Origin: Bacteroidota bacterium
GTDB taxonomy: Bacteria > Bacteroidota > Bacteroidia > UKL13-3
Direction of reading: 5' to 3'
Length of the DNA stretch: 57,510 bases
NCBI GenBank assembly: GCA_947485745.1
Contig: CANKQY010000006.1
Coordinates: forward strand, 1-57,510
Shown: piece after piece, positions 32,069-43,511 of the stretch
How the letters are laid out: the number at the start of each line of letters is the position of its first letter
How positions within the stretch are numbered: position 1 is the stretch's first letter
Notes under the pieces: model-generated
Told to the model about the DNA's origin: nothing
Databases searched by the model: none
The model's input: only the letters and a program-made list of their open reading frames with translations
Program-made: the position numbers and the translations under genes

Positions 32069-33430
32069 TTATAAAGTTGTATATAACATTCTCCCCACCG
32101 AGAAATAAATAACTATTCCAAGAAGGTCGTTGCTGGTTGTTATAAACGGACCAGTAGCTATGGCAGGGTCTATTTTTATTTGGTTCAAAAACATAGGTAT
32201 AAAGGTGCCAAATATGGATGCAAAAATTATAACCGTTATCAACGCAATACTAACTGTAATAGCTAATTCATAGGAATGGTAAAAGGCCAAATTATAGGCC
32301 AATATTAAGCTAGAACAAATAATTCCGTTGATCAATGCCACCCGTATTTCTTTTAAAATTTTCTGTCCAATATTTTTTGTACCCAAAGTATCATTTGCCA
32401 AACCTTGCACCACAATTGCCGAAGATTGCACCCCAACATTGCCGCCCATTGCCGCTATCAAAGGAATAAAAAAAGCCATCTCCGGATGTATCATAATTTG
32501 ATTTTCATATACACCCAAAATTCTTGAGCTTGCTATCCCGCCTAATAAGCCAATCAACAACCAAGGCAAACGCGCCCTTGACAATACCCATACTTTATCT
32601 GTGGCGTCCACATCCGCAGTAATACCACTCATTAATTGATAGTCTTCGTCGGCCTCTTCTTTAATTAAATCTACCACATCATCCACTGTAATTCTTCCAA
32701 CCAAACGCCCCAATGGATCAACCACCGGTAGCACCACCAAATCATACTTTTTAGTGGTATTGGCCACCTCAATTATTTTGGTAGAGGTAGATACAGAAAT
32801 AACTGTTTTATTATATACATCGGCTAAATGCGCTTTTGGTTCGGCCAGAATTAAATTTTTTAAAGTTATGATCCCAACCAAACGCTCCATTTCATCTATT
32901 ACATAAACCACATAAATGCTATCAACATTCTCGGCTTGCGTTCTAATTTCTTCAATGCACTGTTTAACCGTCCAATTTAAATTAGCCTTCACCAATTCTA
33001 CAGCCATTAAGCTTCCTGCTGTTTCTTCTTCATAGCTAATTAGGCTCAACAAGCTACTGGCATACTCAATATCTTGTAACTGCCCAATTACTTCTTCCTT
33101 AACCGAATTAGGAAAATGATTCAGCACATAAGCCGCATCATCACTGTCCATGTTTTCTAAAAACTCATTGGCAATTTCGAAGGGACTATAAGTTGATAAA
33201 AATGATTCACGCGTTTGATCATCCATTTCCACCAAAACCTTTACAATGGTAATTTTATCCAAAGTATTCATCACAATCCTTGCTTCGTCATTTTCTAAAC
33301 GATCAATAACCATTGCAATATCCTGTGGATACATATTTTCTAATTGCGCACGCAAATTTTCAGTTTCATTCTGGCTGAACCAATTTCGAAACTGTTTTAT
33401 TAAGGCATTGTCAACTTGTAGCTTTTCCAT
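32069..33430 (-). CDS. mgtE: Magnesium transporter MgtE
   Basis: MgtE N domain, CBS pair, AAMGGNVGVQSSAIVVQGLA TM motif. Confidence 0.96.
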   Translation of the reverse strand: MEKLQVDNALIKQFRNWFSQNETENLRAQLENMYPQDIAMVIDRLENDEARIVMNTLDKITIVKVLVEMDDQTRESFLSTYSPFEIANEFLENMDSDDAAYVLNHFPNSVKEEVIGQLQDIEYASSLLSLISYEEETAGSLMAVELVKANLNWTVKQCIEEIRTQAENVDSIYVVYVIDEMERLVGIITLKNLILAEPKAHLADVYNKTVISVSTSTKIIEVANTTKKYDLVVLPVVDPLGRLVGRITVDDVVDLIKEEADEDYQLMSGITADVDATDKVWVLSRARLPWLLIGLLGGIASSRILGVYENQIMIHPEMAFFIPLIAAMGGNVGVQSSAIVVQGLANDTLGTKNIGQKILKEIRVALINGIICSSLILAYNLAFYHSYELAITVSIALITVIIFASIFGTFIPMFLNQIKIDPAIATGPFITTSNDLLGIVIYFSVGRMLYTTL

Positions 33431-34206
33431 TATTTTTTACTAGCTATTAAATTAGTGAGTTCAATAAATTTGGCTATACTTAATTCTTCCGCACGTTTGC
33501 TGGCAAATTCTCCTAACTCCTCATCGTTCAGGCCAAAAGTTGATAGGGCATTGCGCAGTTTCTTTCTTCTTTGATTGAATGCTGTTTTCACAACCGTTCT
33601 CAACATTTTTTCATCACAACCTAATTCGCCTTCTTTTCTGGTTAACCTAATTACCCCCGATTTAACTTTTGGCGGAGGGGTAAATACATGCTCATGCACG
33701 GTAAACAAATATTCAACATGATAAAATGCTTGGGTTATAACCGACATAATTCCATATTCCTTACCACCATGCGTGGCGCCAATTCTTTCGGCTACTTCCT
33801 TTTGAAACATGCCCACCATAAAAGGTATCACACTTCGGTGTTCCAAAATATGAAATACAATTTGAGAAGAAATATTATAAGGAAAATTTCCAATAATGGC
33901 TATAGATTCTGGGTACCTTTGGGTAAAATCAATGGCCAAAAAGTCTTCATTCAACAAGCGCTGACTCAATTGTGGGTAGGTAGCCATCAAATAAGTAACC
34001 GATTCGGAATCTACCTCAGTGGCCCAAGTTACCAGACCTTTTTCTGCCAATAAAAATTGGGTAAGCACGCCCATACCCGGCCCCACTTCCAATACTTGTC
34101 CGCTAGGATACACATCTACCAAGGCCTGCACAATATTGCCAGCTATGTTTTGGTCGTTTAAAAAATGTTGTCCTAGGTGCTTCTTGGCCCTTACGGTTTG
34201 TGTCAT
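33430..34206 (-). CDS. rsmA: 16S rRNA (adenine1518/1519-N6)-dimethyltransferase
   Basis: KKHLGQHFLNDQNIAGNIV; VLEVGPGMGVLTQFLL; IIGNFPYNISSQIVF. Confidence 0.97.
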   Translation of the reverse strand: MTQTVRAKKHLGQHFLNDQNIAGNIVQALVDVYPSGQVLEVGPGMGVLTQFLLAEKGLVTWATEVDSESVTYLMATYPQLSQRLLNEDFLAIDFTQRYPESIAIIGNFPYNISSQIVFHILEHRSVIPFMVGMFQKEVAERIGATHGGKEYGIMSVITQAFYHVEYLFTVHEHVFTPPPKVKSGVIRLTRKEGELGCDEKMLRTVVKTAFNQRRKKLRNALSTFGLNDEELGEFASKRAEELSIAKFIELTNLIASKK

Positions 34207-34364
34207 ACTTGCAAATAGAATGTATTTGGTGGAGAAATGAAAAAAAACAATCCTGAGATTTTCTTTTTTATAAAATAACAGGCCTTATTTTGGCAACATC
34301 AAATACAGCAAATTAGGAAATAATTATTAAAAATTACCTCATTATTAGCCTTTTTCATCATTTC

Positions 34365-34412
34365 TTAATTCTGAATTCTTTCCTATTGTTCGGAATAAGA
34401 ATTCAGAATTAA
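34365..34412. repeat. 16-bp perfect inverted repeat of the TAATTCTGAATTC family
   Basis: ttaattctgaattctt (34365-34380) / aagaattcagaattaa (34397-34412). Confidence 0.85.
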
Positions 34413-34471
34413 TACCTTAATATTGCCAACAAGAATTTATACAACCCTAAATTCATTACCAATATACATAC

Positions 34472-35911
34472 ATGAGCATTCAAATAATTTCGCAAGGCAA
34501 GGCTAGCAAAGACCAATCGCAACTTTTTTTAATTAGCAAAAAAGATAAACTAGTCAGTTTTGGCTTTTCAAAAGAGGAACAAACCTATATGCAGAAAAAG
34601 CAAAAAGCAGGCGACTCCTATGTTTTATTAAATAGGTTCAGCCAGTTGGTTTTTGTGCAGTTTACCGAAGATTGGGAAAAGAAAAAAACCGCAGAGCAAT
34701 TAGAAAATTACCGCAATTTGGGTAATAAAATTTGTTCGGCTTTGAATGCCCATCAATACCAAGATGTGTTTTTAGATGCCACTCAAAATACAACTGAAGT
34801 GCTAGCTGTTGCTGAAGGGTTAGCTTTGAGTAACTACCAGTTTTTGAAATACAAATCGGATCAGAAAAAAGCACATACCTTACAAAAAATTGCCGTTGCC
34901 ATTGATGCAAAAGCTAAAAAACAATTAAGCGATTTGCAAACATTAGTAAATGCAGTTTATAAAGCCAGAACATGGGTAAATGAACCACAATCTTATTTAG
35001 ATGCAGTGGTTTTTGCTAAAGAAATGAAAGCATTTGCCACAAGTGCTGGTGTTAGTTGTGAGGTTTTAAATAAGAAACAAATTGAAGCCCTAAAAATGGG
35101 TGGTTTGTTAGCTGTAAATAAAGGAAGCATTACGCCTCCAACATTTACCATACTAGAATACAAACCTAAAAATGCTAAGAACAAAAAGCCATTGGTTTTG
35201 GTAGGCAAAGGTGTTGTTTATGATACTGGCGGTTTGAGTCTAAAGCCTACGCCAAACTCAATGGATACCATGAAATGTGACATGGGTGGTGGCGCCGCGG
35301 TGGCAAGTGCCATTGTTGCCATTGCACAAGCACAATTGCCTTATCATGTGATAGCATTAATTCCTGCAACCGATAACAGACCAGGCGGAAATGCCTATAC
35401 ACCCGGTGATGTAGTTACCATGTTCGACGGCCAAACAGTAGAGGTATTGAACACAGATGCAGAAGGCAGAATGCTGTTAGGTGATGCTTTGGCTTATGCC
35501 AAAAAATATTCACCTTCATTGGTATTAGACTTTGCAACCCTTACAGGTGCAGCCGCTGCGGCCATTGGTTCTTTTGGAACGGTTTGCATGGGTACGGCAG
35601 ATGAATCAACTAAAGCTGCTTTAAAAGAGGCTGGCAATACCGTGCACGAACGTTTGGTTGAATTTCCTTTTTGGGATGATTATGCCAAACTCATCAACAG
35701 CGATTTGGCCGACATGAAAAATATTGGTGGTCCGGTTGGAGGTGCCATTACCGCTGGTAAGTTCCTAGAAAAATTTACCGATTACCCTTGGATGCATTTT
35801 GATATTGCTGGTCCGGCCTACTTAAATTCCGCCGATAGCTACAGAGGCAAACACGGCACAGGCGTTGGCGTTAGGTTGATTGTTGAATTTGTAAAACAAT
35901 TGAGCAAATAA
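34472..35911 (+). CDS. pepA: Leucyl aminopeptidase, M17 family
   Basis: LVGKGVVYDTGGLSLKP, MKCDMGGGAAVASAI, NTDAEGRMLLGDALAYA. Confidence 0.96.
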   Translation: MSIQIISQGKASKDQSQLFLISKKDKLVSFGFSKEEQTYMQKKQKAGDSYVLLNRFSQLVFVQFTEDWEKKKTAEQLENYRNLGNKICSALNAHQYQDVFLDATQNTTEVLAVAEGLALSNYQFLKYKSDQKKAHTLQKIAVAIDAKAKKQLSDLQTLVNAVYKARTWVNEPQSYLDAVVFAKEMKAFATSAGVSCEVLNKKQIEALKMGGLLAVNKGSITPPTFTILEYKPKNAKNKKPLVLVGKGVVYDTGGLSLKPTPNSMDTMKCDMGGGAAVASAIVAIAQAQLPYHVIALIPATDNRPGGNAYTPGDVVTMFDGQTVEVLNTDAEGRMLLGDALAYAKKYSPSLVLDFATLTGAAAAAIGSFGTVCMGTADESTKAALKEAGNTVHERLVEFPFWDDYAKLINSDLADMKNIGGPVGGAITAGKFLEKFTDYPWMHFDIAGPAYLNSADSYRGKHGTGVGVRLIVEFVKQLSK

Positions 35912-35936
35912 ATTGCTTTAAAATAATAAAACTCAC

Positions 35937-37004
35937 ATGAGCAAACTTCCTATAATAGGCATTACAATGGGCGATATGAACAGCATTGCCACTGAGGTAA
36001 TCATAAAAGCATTGGCCGACAGCAGAATCAATGAGTATTGCGTTCCCGTTGTTTATGGCTCCCCAAAAGTAATCTCCTATTGGAAAAAAGTGATTGGGAT
36101 GCCCGATTTCCAGTTAAATATCATCAAATCTTTGGATCAAATAAACCACAAACGCTCCAATATTTTGGTTTGCTGGGAAGAAGATGTGGAGATAAAACCA
36201 GGAGAAGCAACAGAACTGGCAGGTAAGTACGCTTTTAAATCTTTGGAAGCTGCCACAAAGGATGCAGTTGCTGGTAAAATTGATGCAATAGTTACTGCAC
36301 CTTTAAATAAGAATACTGTAAACACAGCGGCATTGCCATTTGTAGGGCATACCGAATACCTTGCCCAGCAAGCAGGATCAAGTCACTTAATGGTTTTAAG
36401 CTCAGATGATTTGAAAGTGGCATTGGTAACAGGTCATATCCCAGTAAAAGACGTGGCAGCAGCATTGAGCATTGAAGGAATTCAGAAAAAAATAAAATTA
36501 TTAAACGAAAGCCTCAAAAAGGATTTTGGGATTGTAAAGCCCAGAATTGCTGTGCTTTCTTTGAATCCACATGCGGGAGACAACGGACTTTTGGGTTCGG
36601 AAGAAAAAGACATCATTATTCCAGCGGTAGAAAAAGCCAAAAATGAAAACCAAATTTTGGCCTTCGGACCATACCCAGCTGATGGCTTTTTTGGTTCAGA
36701 CCAATACAAAAAATTTGATGGCATTTTGGCCATGTACCACGATCAAGGCTTGGTGCCCTTTAAATACAGCTCCTTTGATTCTGGCGTAAACTTTACAGCT
36801 GGGCTGCCTTTTGTAAGAACCTCACCCGACCATGGAACGGCTTATGCCATAGTAGGTAAAAACGTTGCCAGCGAACAATCTATGCGCAATGCCATATTTT
36901 TGGCAATCGACATTTGGGAACAACGCAACCATTTTGCCGAAATGACCCAAAACCCACTTCCAATGAATATGGGAAAAAGGGAAAGGTTCAGGATAGATTT
37001 CTAA
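35937..37004 (+). CDS. pdxA: 4-hydroxythreonine-4-phosphate dehydrogenase
   Basis: IGITMGDMNSIATEVI, VTAPLNKNTV, FVGHTEYLAQ, AMYHDQGLVPFK, TSPDHGTAY. Confidence 0.96.
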   Translation: MSKLPIIGITMGDMNSIATEVIIKALADSRINEYCVPVVYGSPKVISYWKKVIGMPDFQLNIIKSLDQINHKRSNILVCWEEDVEIKPGEATELAGKYAFKSLEAATKDAVAGKIDAIVTAPLNKNTVNTAALPFVGHTEYLAQQAGSSHLMVLSSDDLKVALVTGHIPVKDVAAALSIEGIQKKIKLLNESLKKDFGIVKPRIAVLSLNPHAGDNGLLGSEEKDIIIPAVEKAKNENQILAFGPYPADGFFGSDQYKKFDGILAMYHDQGLVPFKYSSFDSGVNFTAGLPFVRTSPDHGTAYAIVGKNVASEQSMRNAIFLAIDIWEQRNHFAEMTQNPLPMNMGKRERFRIDF

Positions 37005-37091
37005 AAAATAACTATTTCTAGGTAAATTAAGGCATTTGGAGGTGCAATTCTTAATTTAGTACATTGATTTTCAAGTAATTTTCAAAAAAGA

Positions 37092-37122
37092 TTGAGATTT
37101 TTATCTTCAATCATTATCTTTG
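37092..37122 (+). promoter_or_regulatory. Bacteroidota-type promoter upstream of DUF177-rpmF-plsX-fabH
   Basis: TTG (37092-37094), 20-nt gap, TATCTTTG (37115-37122); matches TTG-N~19-TAnnTTTG. Confidence 0.65.
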
Positions 37123-37134
37123 CGAGCTATAATA

Positions 37135-37704
37135 ATGGGAACGAGGTCAAAAGAATATCTGATTGAGTTCAATAAGCTTAAAATGGGGCTTAATGAATTC
37201 AATTTTACATTAAACGATCAATTTCTTGCTGGCTTCGACTATTCGCCAGTAGAACATTGTGAGGTGGATGTTGATTTAAAATTGATAAAAACAGAGAATA
37301 TCTATGATCTGAGTTTTGATTTTAAAGGAATTTCAAGGGTAGCTTGCGACACTTGTGCGGAGGACATTGACATGCCAATTAAACAAAAATTTGGTTTGGT
37401 AATGAAACTCAGTGAAGCAAATAATTTTGATGATACCGAGATTATTTACATTGCACGCACCGAAATTGAGTTCGACCTAAAGCAGTATTTGTATGAGAGC
37501 CTTTTATTGGCGCTTCCGCAAAAAAAGACGTGCGATGGGCTGTCTGAACCAAAACCTTGTAATGAAGAAGTTTTGAGCAGGCTGGTACATGTAGAAAATA
37601 TTGAAGATGACGAGGATATTGAAAACGATGAAAATGAGGATGAGAATGGTGAAAATGGAAGCGATGATCCTCGTTGGAATAAATTAAAAGATTTACTAAA
37701 CTAA
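37135..37704 (+). CDS. YceD/DUF177-family protein (start moved to ATG 37135 from ORF start TTG 37120)
   Basis: CDTCAEDIDMPI; acidic C-terminus; directly upstream of rpmF. Confidence 0.85.
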   Translation: MGTRSKEYLIEFNKLKMGLNEFNFTLNDQFLAGFDYSPVEHCEVDVDLKLIKTENIYDLSFDFKGISRVACDTCAEDIDMPIKQKFGLVMKLSEANNFDDTEIIYIARTEIEFDLKQYLYESLLLALPQKKTCDGLSEPKPCNEEVLSRLVHVENIEDDEDIENDENEDENGENGSDDPRWNKLKDLLN

Positions 37705-37725
37705 AAAAATAAGGAGATATATAAA

Positions 37726-37911
37726 ATGCCTAATCCAAAACGTAAGATTTCTAATTCTAGACGCGATAAGCGCAGAACACATTACAAAGGAGCTAATCCA
37801 ACAATTTCTGTAGATGCAACTTCAGGAGAAACTCATTTGCGCCACCGCGTAACCCCAAATGGTTACTACAAAGGCAAATTGGCCTTTCCTGATATGCAGA
37901 AAGATATTTAA
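37726..37911 (+). CDS. rpmF: 50S ribosomal protein L32
   Basis: [22 protein letters not shown]. Confidence 0.97.
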   Translation: MPNPKRKISNSRRDKRRTHYKGANPTISVDATSGETHLRHRVTPNGYYKGKLAFPDMQKDI

Positions 37912-37938
37912 TTCTTTTTCCTCCCTAACTCCAACAAT

Positions 37939-38898
37939 ATGAAAATTGGTTTTGATATCATGGGGGGCGATTTTGCTCCCAAGGAAGCTATTGCCGGAGC
38001 TGTAATTGCTAAAAAGGAATTTGGGGAAAGCGTTACTATCGTATTAATTGGTGATAAGGAATTAGCCATTCAGCATTTGGAGAACGAGGGAGCTAATTTA
38101 GCCGATTTTGAAATAGTTCATACTACAGAAATCATTGGTATGAGTGAACATCCAACTAAGGCAATTTCCCAAAAGAAAGATTCGAGTATTTCGGTTGGTT
38201 TTGGTTTGCTAGCAAGAAAAAAAATTGATGCTTTTGTAGGTGCAGGAAATACGGGTGCCATGCTAGTAGGCGCTATGTTCTCAGTAAAACCTATTGAAGG
38301 AGTAATTAGACCCTGCGTAACCGCTCTTGTGCCAAAGGCCAAAGGGGGTGTTGGTTTGATCCTAGATGTTGGCGCAAATGCAGATTGTAAGCCAGATGTG
38401 CTTTATCAATTTGGCATACTTGGATCACTTTTATTGCAACATGTATACAAAAAAGCTGATCCAAAAGTAGGCTTACTGAGCATTGGTGAAGAAAAAGAAA
38501 AAGGTAATTTAGTAACCATTTCTGCCCATCAAATTATGGAAGATACCAACCAATTTCATTTCATAGGAAATGTTGAAGGCAGGGATATTATCTCCGATAA
38601 AGTGGATGTAGTTGTATGCGATGGCTTCACAGGAAATATAGTATTAAAGGCATTGGAATCAATGTACTTTGTGCTCAGAAAACGTGGAATCACCGACGAT
38701 TACTTAGAAAGTTTTAATTATGAAAATTTTGGAGGCACTCCCATCCTTGGTGTTAATGCTCCAGTGATAATTGGACATGGAATCTCAAATGCCAAAGCCT
38801 TCAAGAACATGTTGTTATCTGCCCGTGATGTGGTTGATTCTAAATTAATAGAAATCATACACGATGCATTTCAAAACCTTGTTCCTCCCTCACAATAA
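37939..38898 (+). CDS. plsX: Phosphate acyltransferase PlsX
   Basis: [46 protein letters not shown]. Confidence 0.97.
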   Translation: MKIGFDIMGGDFAPKEAIAGAVIAKKEFGESVTIVLIGDKELAIQHLENEGANLADFEIVHTTEIIGMSEHPTKAISQKKDSSISVGFGLLARKKIDAFVGAGNTGAMLVGAMFSVKPIEGVIRPCVTALVPKAKGGVGLILDVGANADCKPDVLYQFGILGSLLLQHVYKKADPKVGLLSIGEEKEKGNLVTISAHQIMEDTNQFHFIGNVEGRDIISDKVDVVVCDGFTGNIVLKALESMYFVLRKRGITDDYLESFNYENFGGTPILGVNAPVIIGHGISNAKAFKNMLLSARDVVDSKLIEIIHDAFQNLVPPSQ

Positions 38899-39905
38899 TG
38901 ACAAAAATTACCGCAGCTATTACAGCAATCCATGGCTATGTGCCAAAAGATTTGTTGACCAATAAGGACCTAGAATTATTGGTAGATACCACAGATGAGT
39001 GGATAACTAGCAGAACTGGAATCAAAGAACGACATATCCTAAAAGGCGAAGGTCTGGGAACATCAGATATGGCCGTAGAAGCGGTAAATGGCTTATTGAA
39101 AAAACGTGGCATTTCTGCCGAGGAAATTGACTTAATTATTTTTGCTACTATTACCCCAGATATGGTATTCCCATCATCTGCGTGCATCTTAGCAGATAAA
39201 ATTGGTGCTAAAAATGCCTTTGCTTATGATTTAATGGCAGCTTGTTCTGGCTTTTTGTTTTCACTAGAAACAGCTTCAAGCTTTATAGAATCTGGCAAAT
39301 ACAAAAAAGTACTCGTGGTGGGTGGCGATAAAATGTCGGCTATCATTGATTACACAGATAGAAATACTTGCATTATATTTGGAGATGGTTGTGGAGCAGT
39401 TTTGCTTGAACCAAACGAAGAAGGATTAGGAATCATTGACGCAGTATTGAAATCGGATGGTTCTGGCCGTCATTTCTTGCATCAAAAAGCGGGAGGATCA
39501 GTAAAACCACCTACTCATGCAACTATTGATGCCAGAGAGCATTTTGTTTACCAAGATGGTAAATCGGTTTTCAAGTTTGCCGTAACCAATATGGCCGATG
39601 TTTCGGCTCAAATAATGGAACGCAATAATTTAACTGCCGACGATATTGACTGGCTAGTGCCACACCAAGCCAATCTGAGAATAATTGATGCAACAGCCGA
39701 AAGAATGGGCTTGAGCAAGGAAAAAGTAATGATAAATATAGATCATTATGGAAATACCACCAATGGAACATTGCCCCTCTGTTTGTGGGAATGGGAAAGC
39801 AGGTTAAAAAAAGGTGATAATTTAGTATTAGCAGCCTTTGGTGGCGGATTTACTTGGGGTGCCATTTACCTTAAATGGGCTTATGATGGCTCTGAGGTAA
39901 AGTAA
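38898..39905 (+). CDS. fabH: Beta-ketoacyl-ACP synthase III
   Basis: [51 protein letters not shown]. Confidence 0.97.
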   Translation: MTKITAAITAIHGYVPKDLLTNKDLELLVDTTDEWITSRTGIKERHILKGEGLGTSDMAVEAVNGLLKKRGISAEEIDLIIFATITPDMVFPSSACILADKIGAKNAFAYDLMAACSGFLFSLETASSFIESGKYKKVLVVGGDKMSAIIDYTDRNTCIIFGDGCGAVLLEPNEEGLGIIDAVLKSDGSGRHFLHQKAGGSVKPPTHATIDAREHFVYQDGKSVFKFAVTNMADVSAQIMERNNLTADDIDWLVPHQANLRIIDATAERMGLSKEKVMINIDHYGNTTNGTLPLCLWEWESRLKKGDNLVLAAFGGGFTWGAIYLKWAYDGSEVK

Positions 39906-39929
39906 TTTTGCATTTTTTATAAAAACACT

Positions 39930-39958
39930 TTGCCAAAGCATTTTTTTAGATAAATTTG
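39930..39958 (+). promoter_or_regulatory. Bacteroidota-type promoter upstream of accB
   Basis: TTG (39930-39932), 18-nt gap, TAAATTTG (39951-39958). Confidence 0.6.
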
Positions 39959-39980
39959 AGTATATAATTACGCATACATT

Positions 39981-40445
39981 ATGGAATTAAAAGAAATAAA
40001 AGAACTAATCAAACTTGTGTCAGAAGCTGGGGTTTCTGAAGTAGAAGTTGAACGTGGCGATTTTAAAATTGCCATTAAGAAAGTAGATGGCAGAACGATG
40101 GTGATTAATCAAACTCCGCAATACATTGCTCAAGCGCCTGCCCCAGTAATGAGTTCAGCACCAACAGGGGTAGCAGTAGTTACAGAAACTCCAGCTGCTA
40201 GTAATTTTATTACGGTAAAATCTCCAATGATTGGAACCTACTATAAATCTTCATCTCCAGACAAAGCTCCTTTCTTGCAAGTTGGCGATGAAATTAAGCC
40301 AGGCCAGGTTTTATGTATCATTGAAGCCATGAAATTATTCAATGAAATTGAGTCGGAAATCTCTGGTAGAATTGTAAAAATATTGGTTGAAAATGCTTCT
40401 CCAGTTGAATACGATCAACCATTGTTTTTGGTTGAACCCAAATAA
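39981..40445 (+). CDS. accB: Acetyl-CoA carboxylase biotin carboxyl carrier protein
   Basis: CIIEAMKLFNEIESE biotinylation motif. Confidence 0.97.
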   Translation: MELKEIKELIKLVSEAGVSEVEVERGDFKIAIKKVDGRTMVINQTPQYIAQAPAPVMSSAPTGVAVVTETPAASNFITVKSPMIGTYYKSSSPDKAPFLQVGDEIKPGQVLCIIEAMKLFNEIESEISGRIVKILVENASPVEYDQPLFLVEPK

Positions 40446-40509
40446 TTTGAGTCACAATAAATAATCTATTGTAACTTATTTTCTAGGTCTTTAAAAACTC
40501 AATTTTCAC

Positions 40510-41856
40510 ATGTTCAAAAAAATACTCATAGCTAATAGAGGAGAGATTGCGTTAAGGATAATTCGTACTGCGCGCGAAATGGGAATTAAAACTGTTGCAG
40601 TTTATTCAACTGCTGATAGAGATAGTTTACATGTTAGGTTTGCAGATGAAGCCGTTTGTATTGGGCCTCCGCCTTCTTCTCAATCATACTTAAGTATTCA
40701 AAATATTATTGCTGCTGCAGAAATTACCAATGCGGATGCCATACACCCTGGTTATGGCTTTCTTTCAGAGAATGCAAAATTCTCCCAAGTTTGCCGCGAT
40801 CATGGTATTAAATTCATCGGCGCTAGTCCAGAAATGATCAATAAGATGGGTGATAAGGCCAATGCAAAAGATACCATGAAAAAGGCTGGGGTTCCTGTAG
40901 TACCTGGTTCTGATGGACTTATCGCTAGTGCAGCTGAAGGCATAGAATTAGCCAAAACCATTGGATACCCTGTTATCATTAAAGCAACTGCTGGTGGTGG
41001 TGGACGAGGTATGCGTATCATTTGGAAAGACGAAGAATTTGAAAAGAACTGGGACAGTGCCAAACAAGAATCTGCCGCTGCCTTTGGTAATGATGGTATC
41101 TACATGGAAAAATATGTAGAAGAACCTCGCCACATAGAAATTCAATTGGCAGGAGATCAATACGGAAAAGTATGTCACCTATCAGAACGCGATTGCTCTA
41201 TACAACGTCGTCACCAGAAATTAGTAGAAGAAAGTCCTTCTCCATTCATGACGGACGAGTTGCGCGAAAAAATGGGTAATGCTGCCATTGCTGGTGCCAC
41301 TTCCATTGGATATGAAGGTCTGGGAACCATCGAATTCTTGGTCGACAAACACCGTAACTTCTACTTTATGGAAATGAATACCCGTATTCAGGTAGAACAT
41401 CCAGTTACAGAAGAAGTAATCAATTTCGATTTGGTAAAAGAGCAAATATTAATTGCAGCTGGCGTGCCAATTAGTGGAAGAAATTATTACCCTACCCGCC
41501 ACTCAATTGAGGTACGTATCAATGCAGAAGATCCATACAATAATTTCCGTCCTACTCCAGGTAGAATCGACTACTTGCACAAGCCAGGTGGGCACGGAGT
41601 GCGCGTTGATACGCATATATACGCTGGTTATACTATTCCTAGTAATTATGATAGCATGATTGCCAAAATGATTGTAACAGCTCAAACCAGAGAAGAAGCA
41701 ATTATTAAAATGGAACGTGCCTTAGGTGAATTTATCATTGAAGGACCAGGTTTAAAAACCACCATTCCACTTCAAATGAAATTGATGCAAAACGAGGATT
41801 TCAAAAAAGGCAATTTCACCACTGCTTTTATGAATACTTTTGATATTAACGCATAG
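40510..41856 (+). CDS. accC: Acetyl-CoA carboxylase biotin carboxylase subunit
   Basis: [54 protein letters not shown]. Confidence 0.98.
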   Translation: MFKKILIANRGEIALRIIRTAREMGIKTVAVYSTADRDSLHVRFADEAVCIGPPPSSQSYLSIQNIIAAAEITNADAIHPGYGFLSENAKFSQVCRDHGIKFIGASPEMINKMGDKANAKDTMKKAGVPVVPGSDGLIASAAEGIELAKTIGYPVIIKATAGGGGRGMRIIWKDEEFEKNWDSAKQESAAAFGNDGIYMEKYVEEPRHIEIQLAGDQYGKVCHLSERDCSIQRRHQKLVEESPSPFMTDELREKMGNAAIAGATSIGYEGLGTIEFLVDKHRNFYFMEMNTRIQVEHPVTEEVINFDLVKEQILIAAGVPISGRNYYPTRHSIEVRINAEDPYNNFRPTPGRIDYLHKPGGHGVRVDTHIYAGYTIPSNYDSMIAKMIVTAQTREEAIIKMERALGEFIIEGPGLKTTIPLQMKLMQNEDFKKGNFTTAFMNTFDINA

Positions 41857-41898
41857 GTATGAATTATGAGGTATGAGTTATAAATTTAATTAAGACCT

Positions 41899-41916
41899 AA
41901 TTCAGAATTCTGAATT
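41899..41916. repeat. 18-bp perfect palindrome aattcagaattctgaatt
   Basis: Self-complementary; same AATTCAGAATT words as at 34365-34412 and 55301-55334. Confidence 0.8.
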
Positions 41917-42034
41917 TCTTTATTTTCGTTACCGCTTATCTCTTCCCGCTCATAGCGCTTTTAAGTGAATGAAGTAGCAATCTTAATTTTGGATTTTTTT
42001 TGTTGAAATAAAAATTATAACAATCCAAACATGG

Positions 42035-43453
42035 CTACTTATGAAGAACCATTAATTTCTTGGTAATTTTAGAACGGCCAAAATCAAACTCCACATAATA
42101 AGTGCCATTTTCAAAACCACTTACATCCAATTTATAATAGCTTGCATTTACCTCAGCTGTAAATACTTCTTTTCCATTATCGGTAAGCACTTTAATTTTA
42201 TTAAATGGCCATGTTTTAATTTCAGTATAGTCGGAAGCCGGGTTAGGAACCAAGTTTGTATTTCTATTTAACCTACCCTCAAACTCTTTTAAATTTGCAG
42301 GGTTCACATCATTGAATAAATATTGATAAGCCTGAGCAAATTCACGTTTCCAATACCATTCACTATGCGCACCATCGGCATGTATAATTACTGAGGAATT
42401 GTATGCTAAAAATCCTTTGCGCCTAAGCATATCATCATATTTATTGATGTTACTTACCATAGTAGCACTTTCATTTGAACCAGCAACATAATAGGCCAAA
42501 ATTCCAGGATCGATTGCAGCCTTTTGAGCAAAATCGTATAATGAATCACTGATATACAAAGCAGGTGAAAATAAACCTACTTTACCAAATACCTGTGGAT
42601 TTGATAAAGCAGCGAATAGCGAAATATTAGCCCCTAAAGAACTTCCTGCTATAGCAGTGTGCTTTGGATCGGAGTAGGTTCTATAAACAGAATCAATAAA
42701 TGGCTTCAAGGTTTGAGCCAAAAAATTTACATACGCTTTACCCTCTCCACTTCCATATTGAGGGTGCCCGTAAGGACTATATTCATTGATACGCTTTACC
42801 CCACCATTATCAATACCTACTATTATACACCCCAAATCACCTGATTTTTCTAATTTCACCAACGATTCATCTACGCCCCATTCGCCAGAAAAAGAGGTTT
42901 TGGCATCAAACAAATTCTGCCCGTCTTGCATGTACATCACAGGATATCTTTTGGTGGTTGTATTTTTGTAATCAGATGGCAGATAAATCCATACTCTCCT
43001 GCTCCTATTTAACTGAGGCATGTAAAATGAATTGGAGATTATTGAAACATTGTTAAGCGCTGTAGAACCTGTATCTGCCGGACTATTCAGCAAATCTATC
43101 CATCCCGCAATATTGTTTTCAATGCTTAAATTTGCACTATAGGTAAAAGTTCTATTGGCAATATTTGCGCCAGCACTAGTTGATTCAACTTTTGGCCAAC
43201 TACCCCGAGTAAATTTATATTGGGCTTCACCATTTCTGCTTGGCAAGGTAATAGTATAGCTTGAGCCTGTTTTAACAAGTTTATACGTCGCATCACCTGG
43301 GTTCCAATTATTGAAATCCCCTGCAATATAAATATCATCTGAAATTGGCGTATTGGCTGGTAAATTATTAACAGTAATGGTAACTTGTGCAAATGAAACC
43401 TGCATGAATAATGACATAAAAACAAGTTGAAACCCTAATAATTTATTTTTCAT
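42035..43453 (-). CDS. Secreted esterase-family hydrolase with N-terminal glycogen-binding/CBM-like domain and T9SS sorting domain
   Basis: DIYIAGDFNNWNPGDATYKL; VMYMQDGQNLFDAKTSF; GSSLGANISLFAAL; C-terminal LVPNPASDYTEI...GTYYVEFDFGRSKITKKLMVLHK. Confidence 0.9.
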   Translation of the reverse strand: MKNKLLGFQLVFMSLFMQVSFAQVTITVNNLPANTPISDDIYIAGDFNNWNPGDATYKLVKTGSSYTITLPSRNGEAQYKFTRGSWPKVESTSAGANIANRTFTYSANLSIENNIAGWIDLLNSPADTGSTALNNVSIISNSFYMPQLNRSRRVWIYLPSDYKNTTTKRYPVMYMQDGQNLFDAKTSFSGEWGVDESLVKLEKSGDLGCIIVGIDNGGVKRINEYSPYGHPQYGSGEGKAYVNFLAQTLKPFIDSVYRTYSDPKHTAIAGSSLGANISLFAALSNPQVFGKVGLFSPALYISDSLYDFAQKAAIDPGILAYYVAGSNESATMVSNINKYDDMLRRKGFLAYNSSVIIHADGAHSEWYWKREFAQAYQYLFNDVNPANLKEFEGRLNRNTNLVPNPASDYTEIKTWPFNKIKVLTDNGKEVFTAEVNASYYKLDVSGFENGTYYVEFDFGRSKITKKLMVLHK

Positions 43454-43511
43454 TTAGCTAACATTTGAATTTATTACGAACTTAAGCATTACATTCCTAT
43501 TTTTGCCTTTC

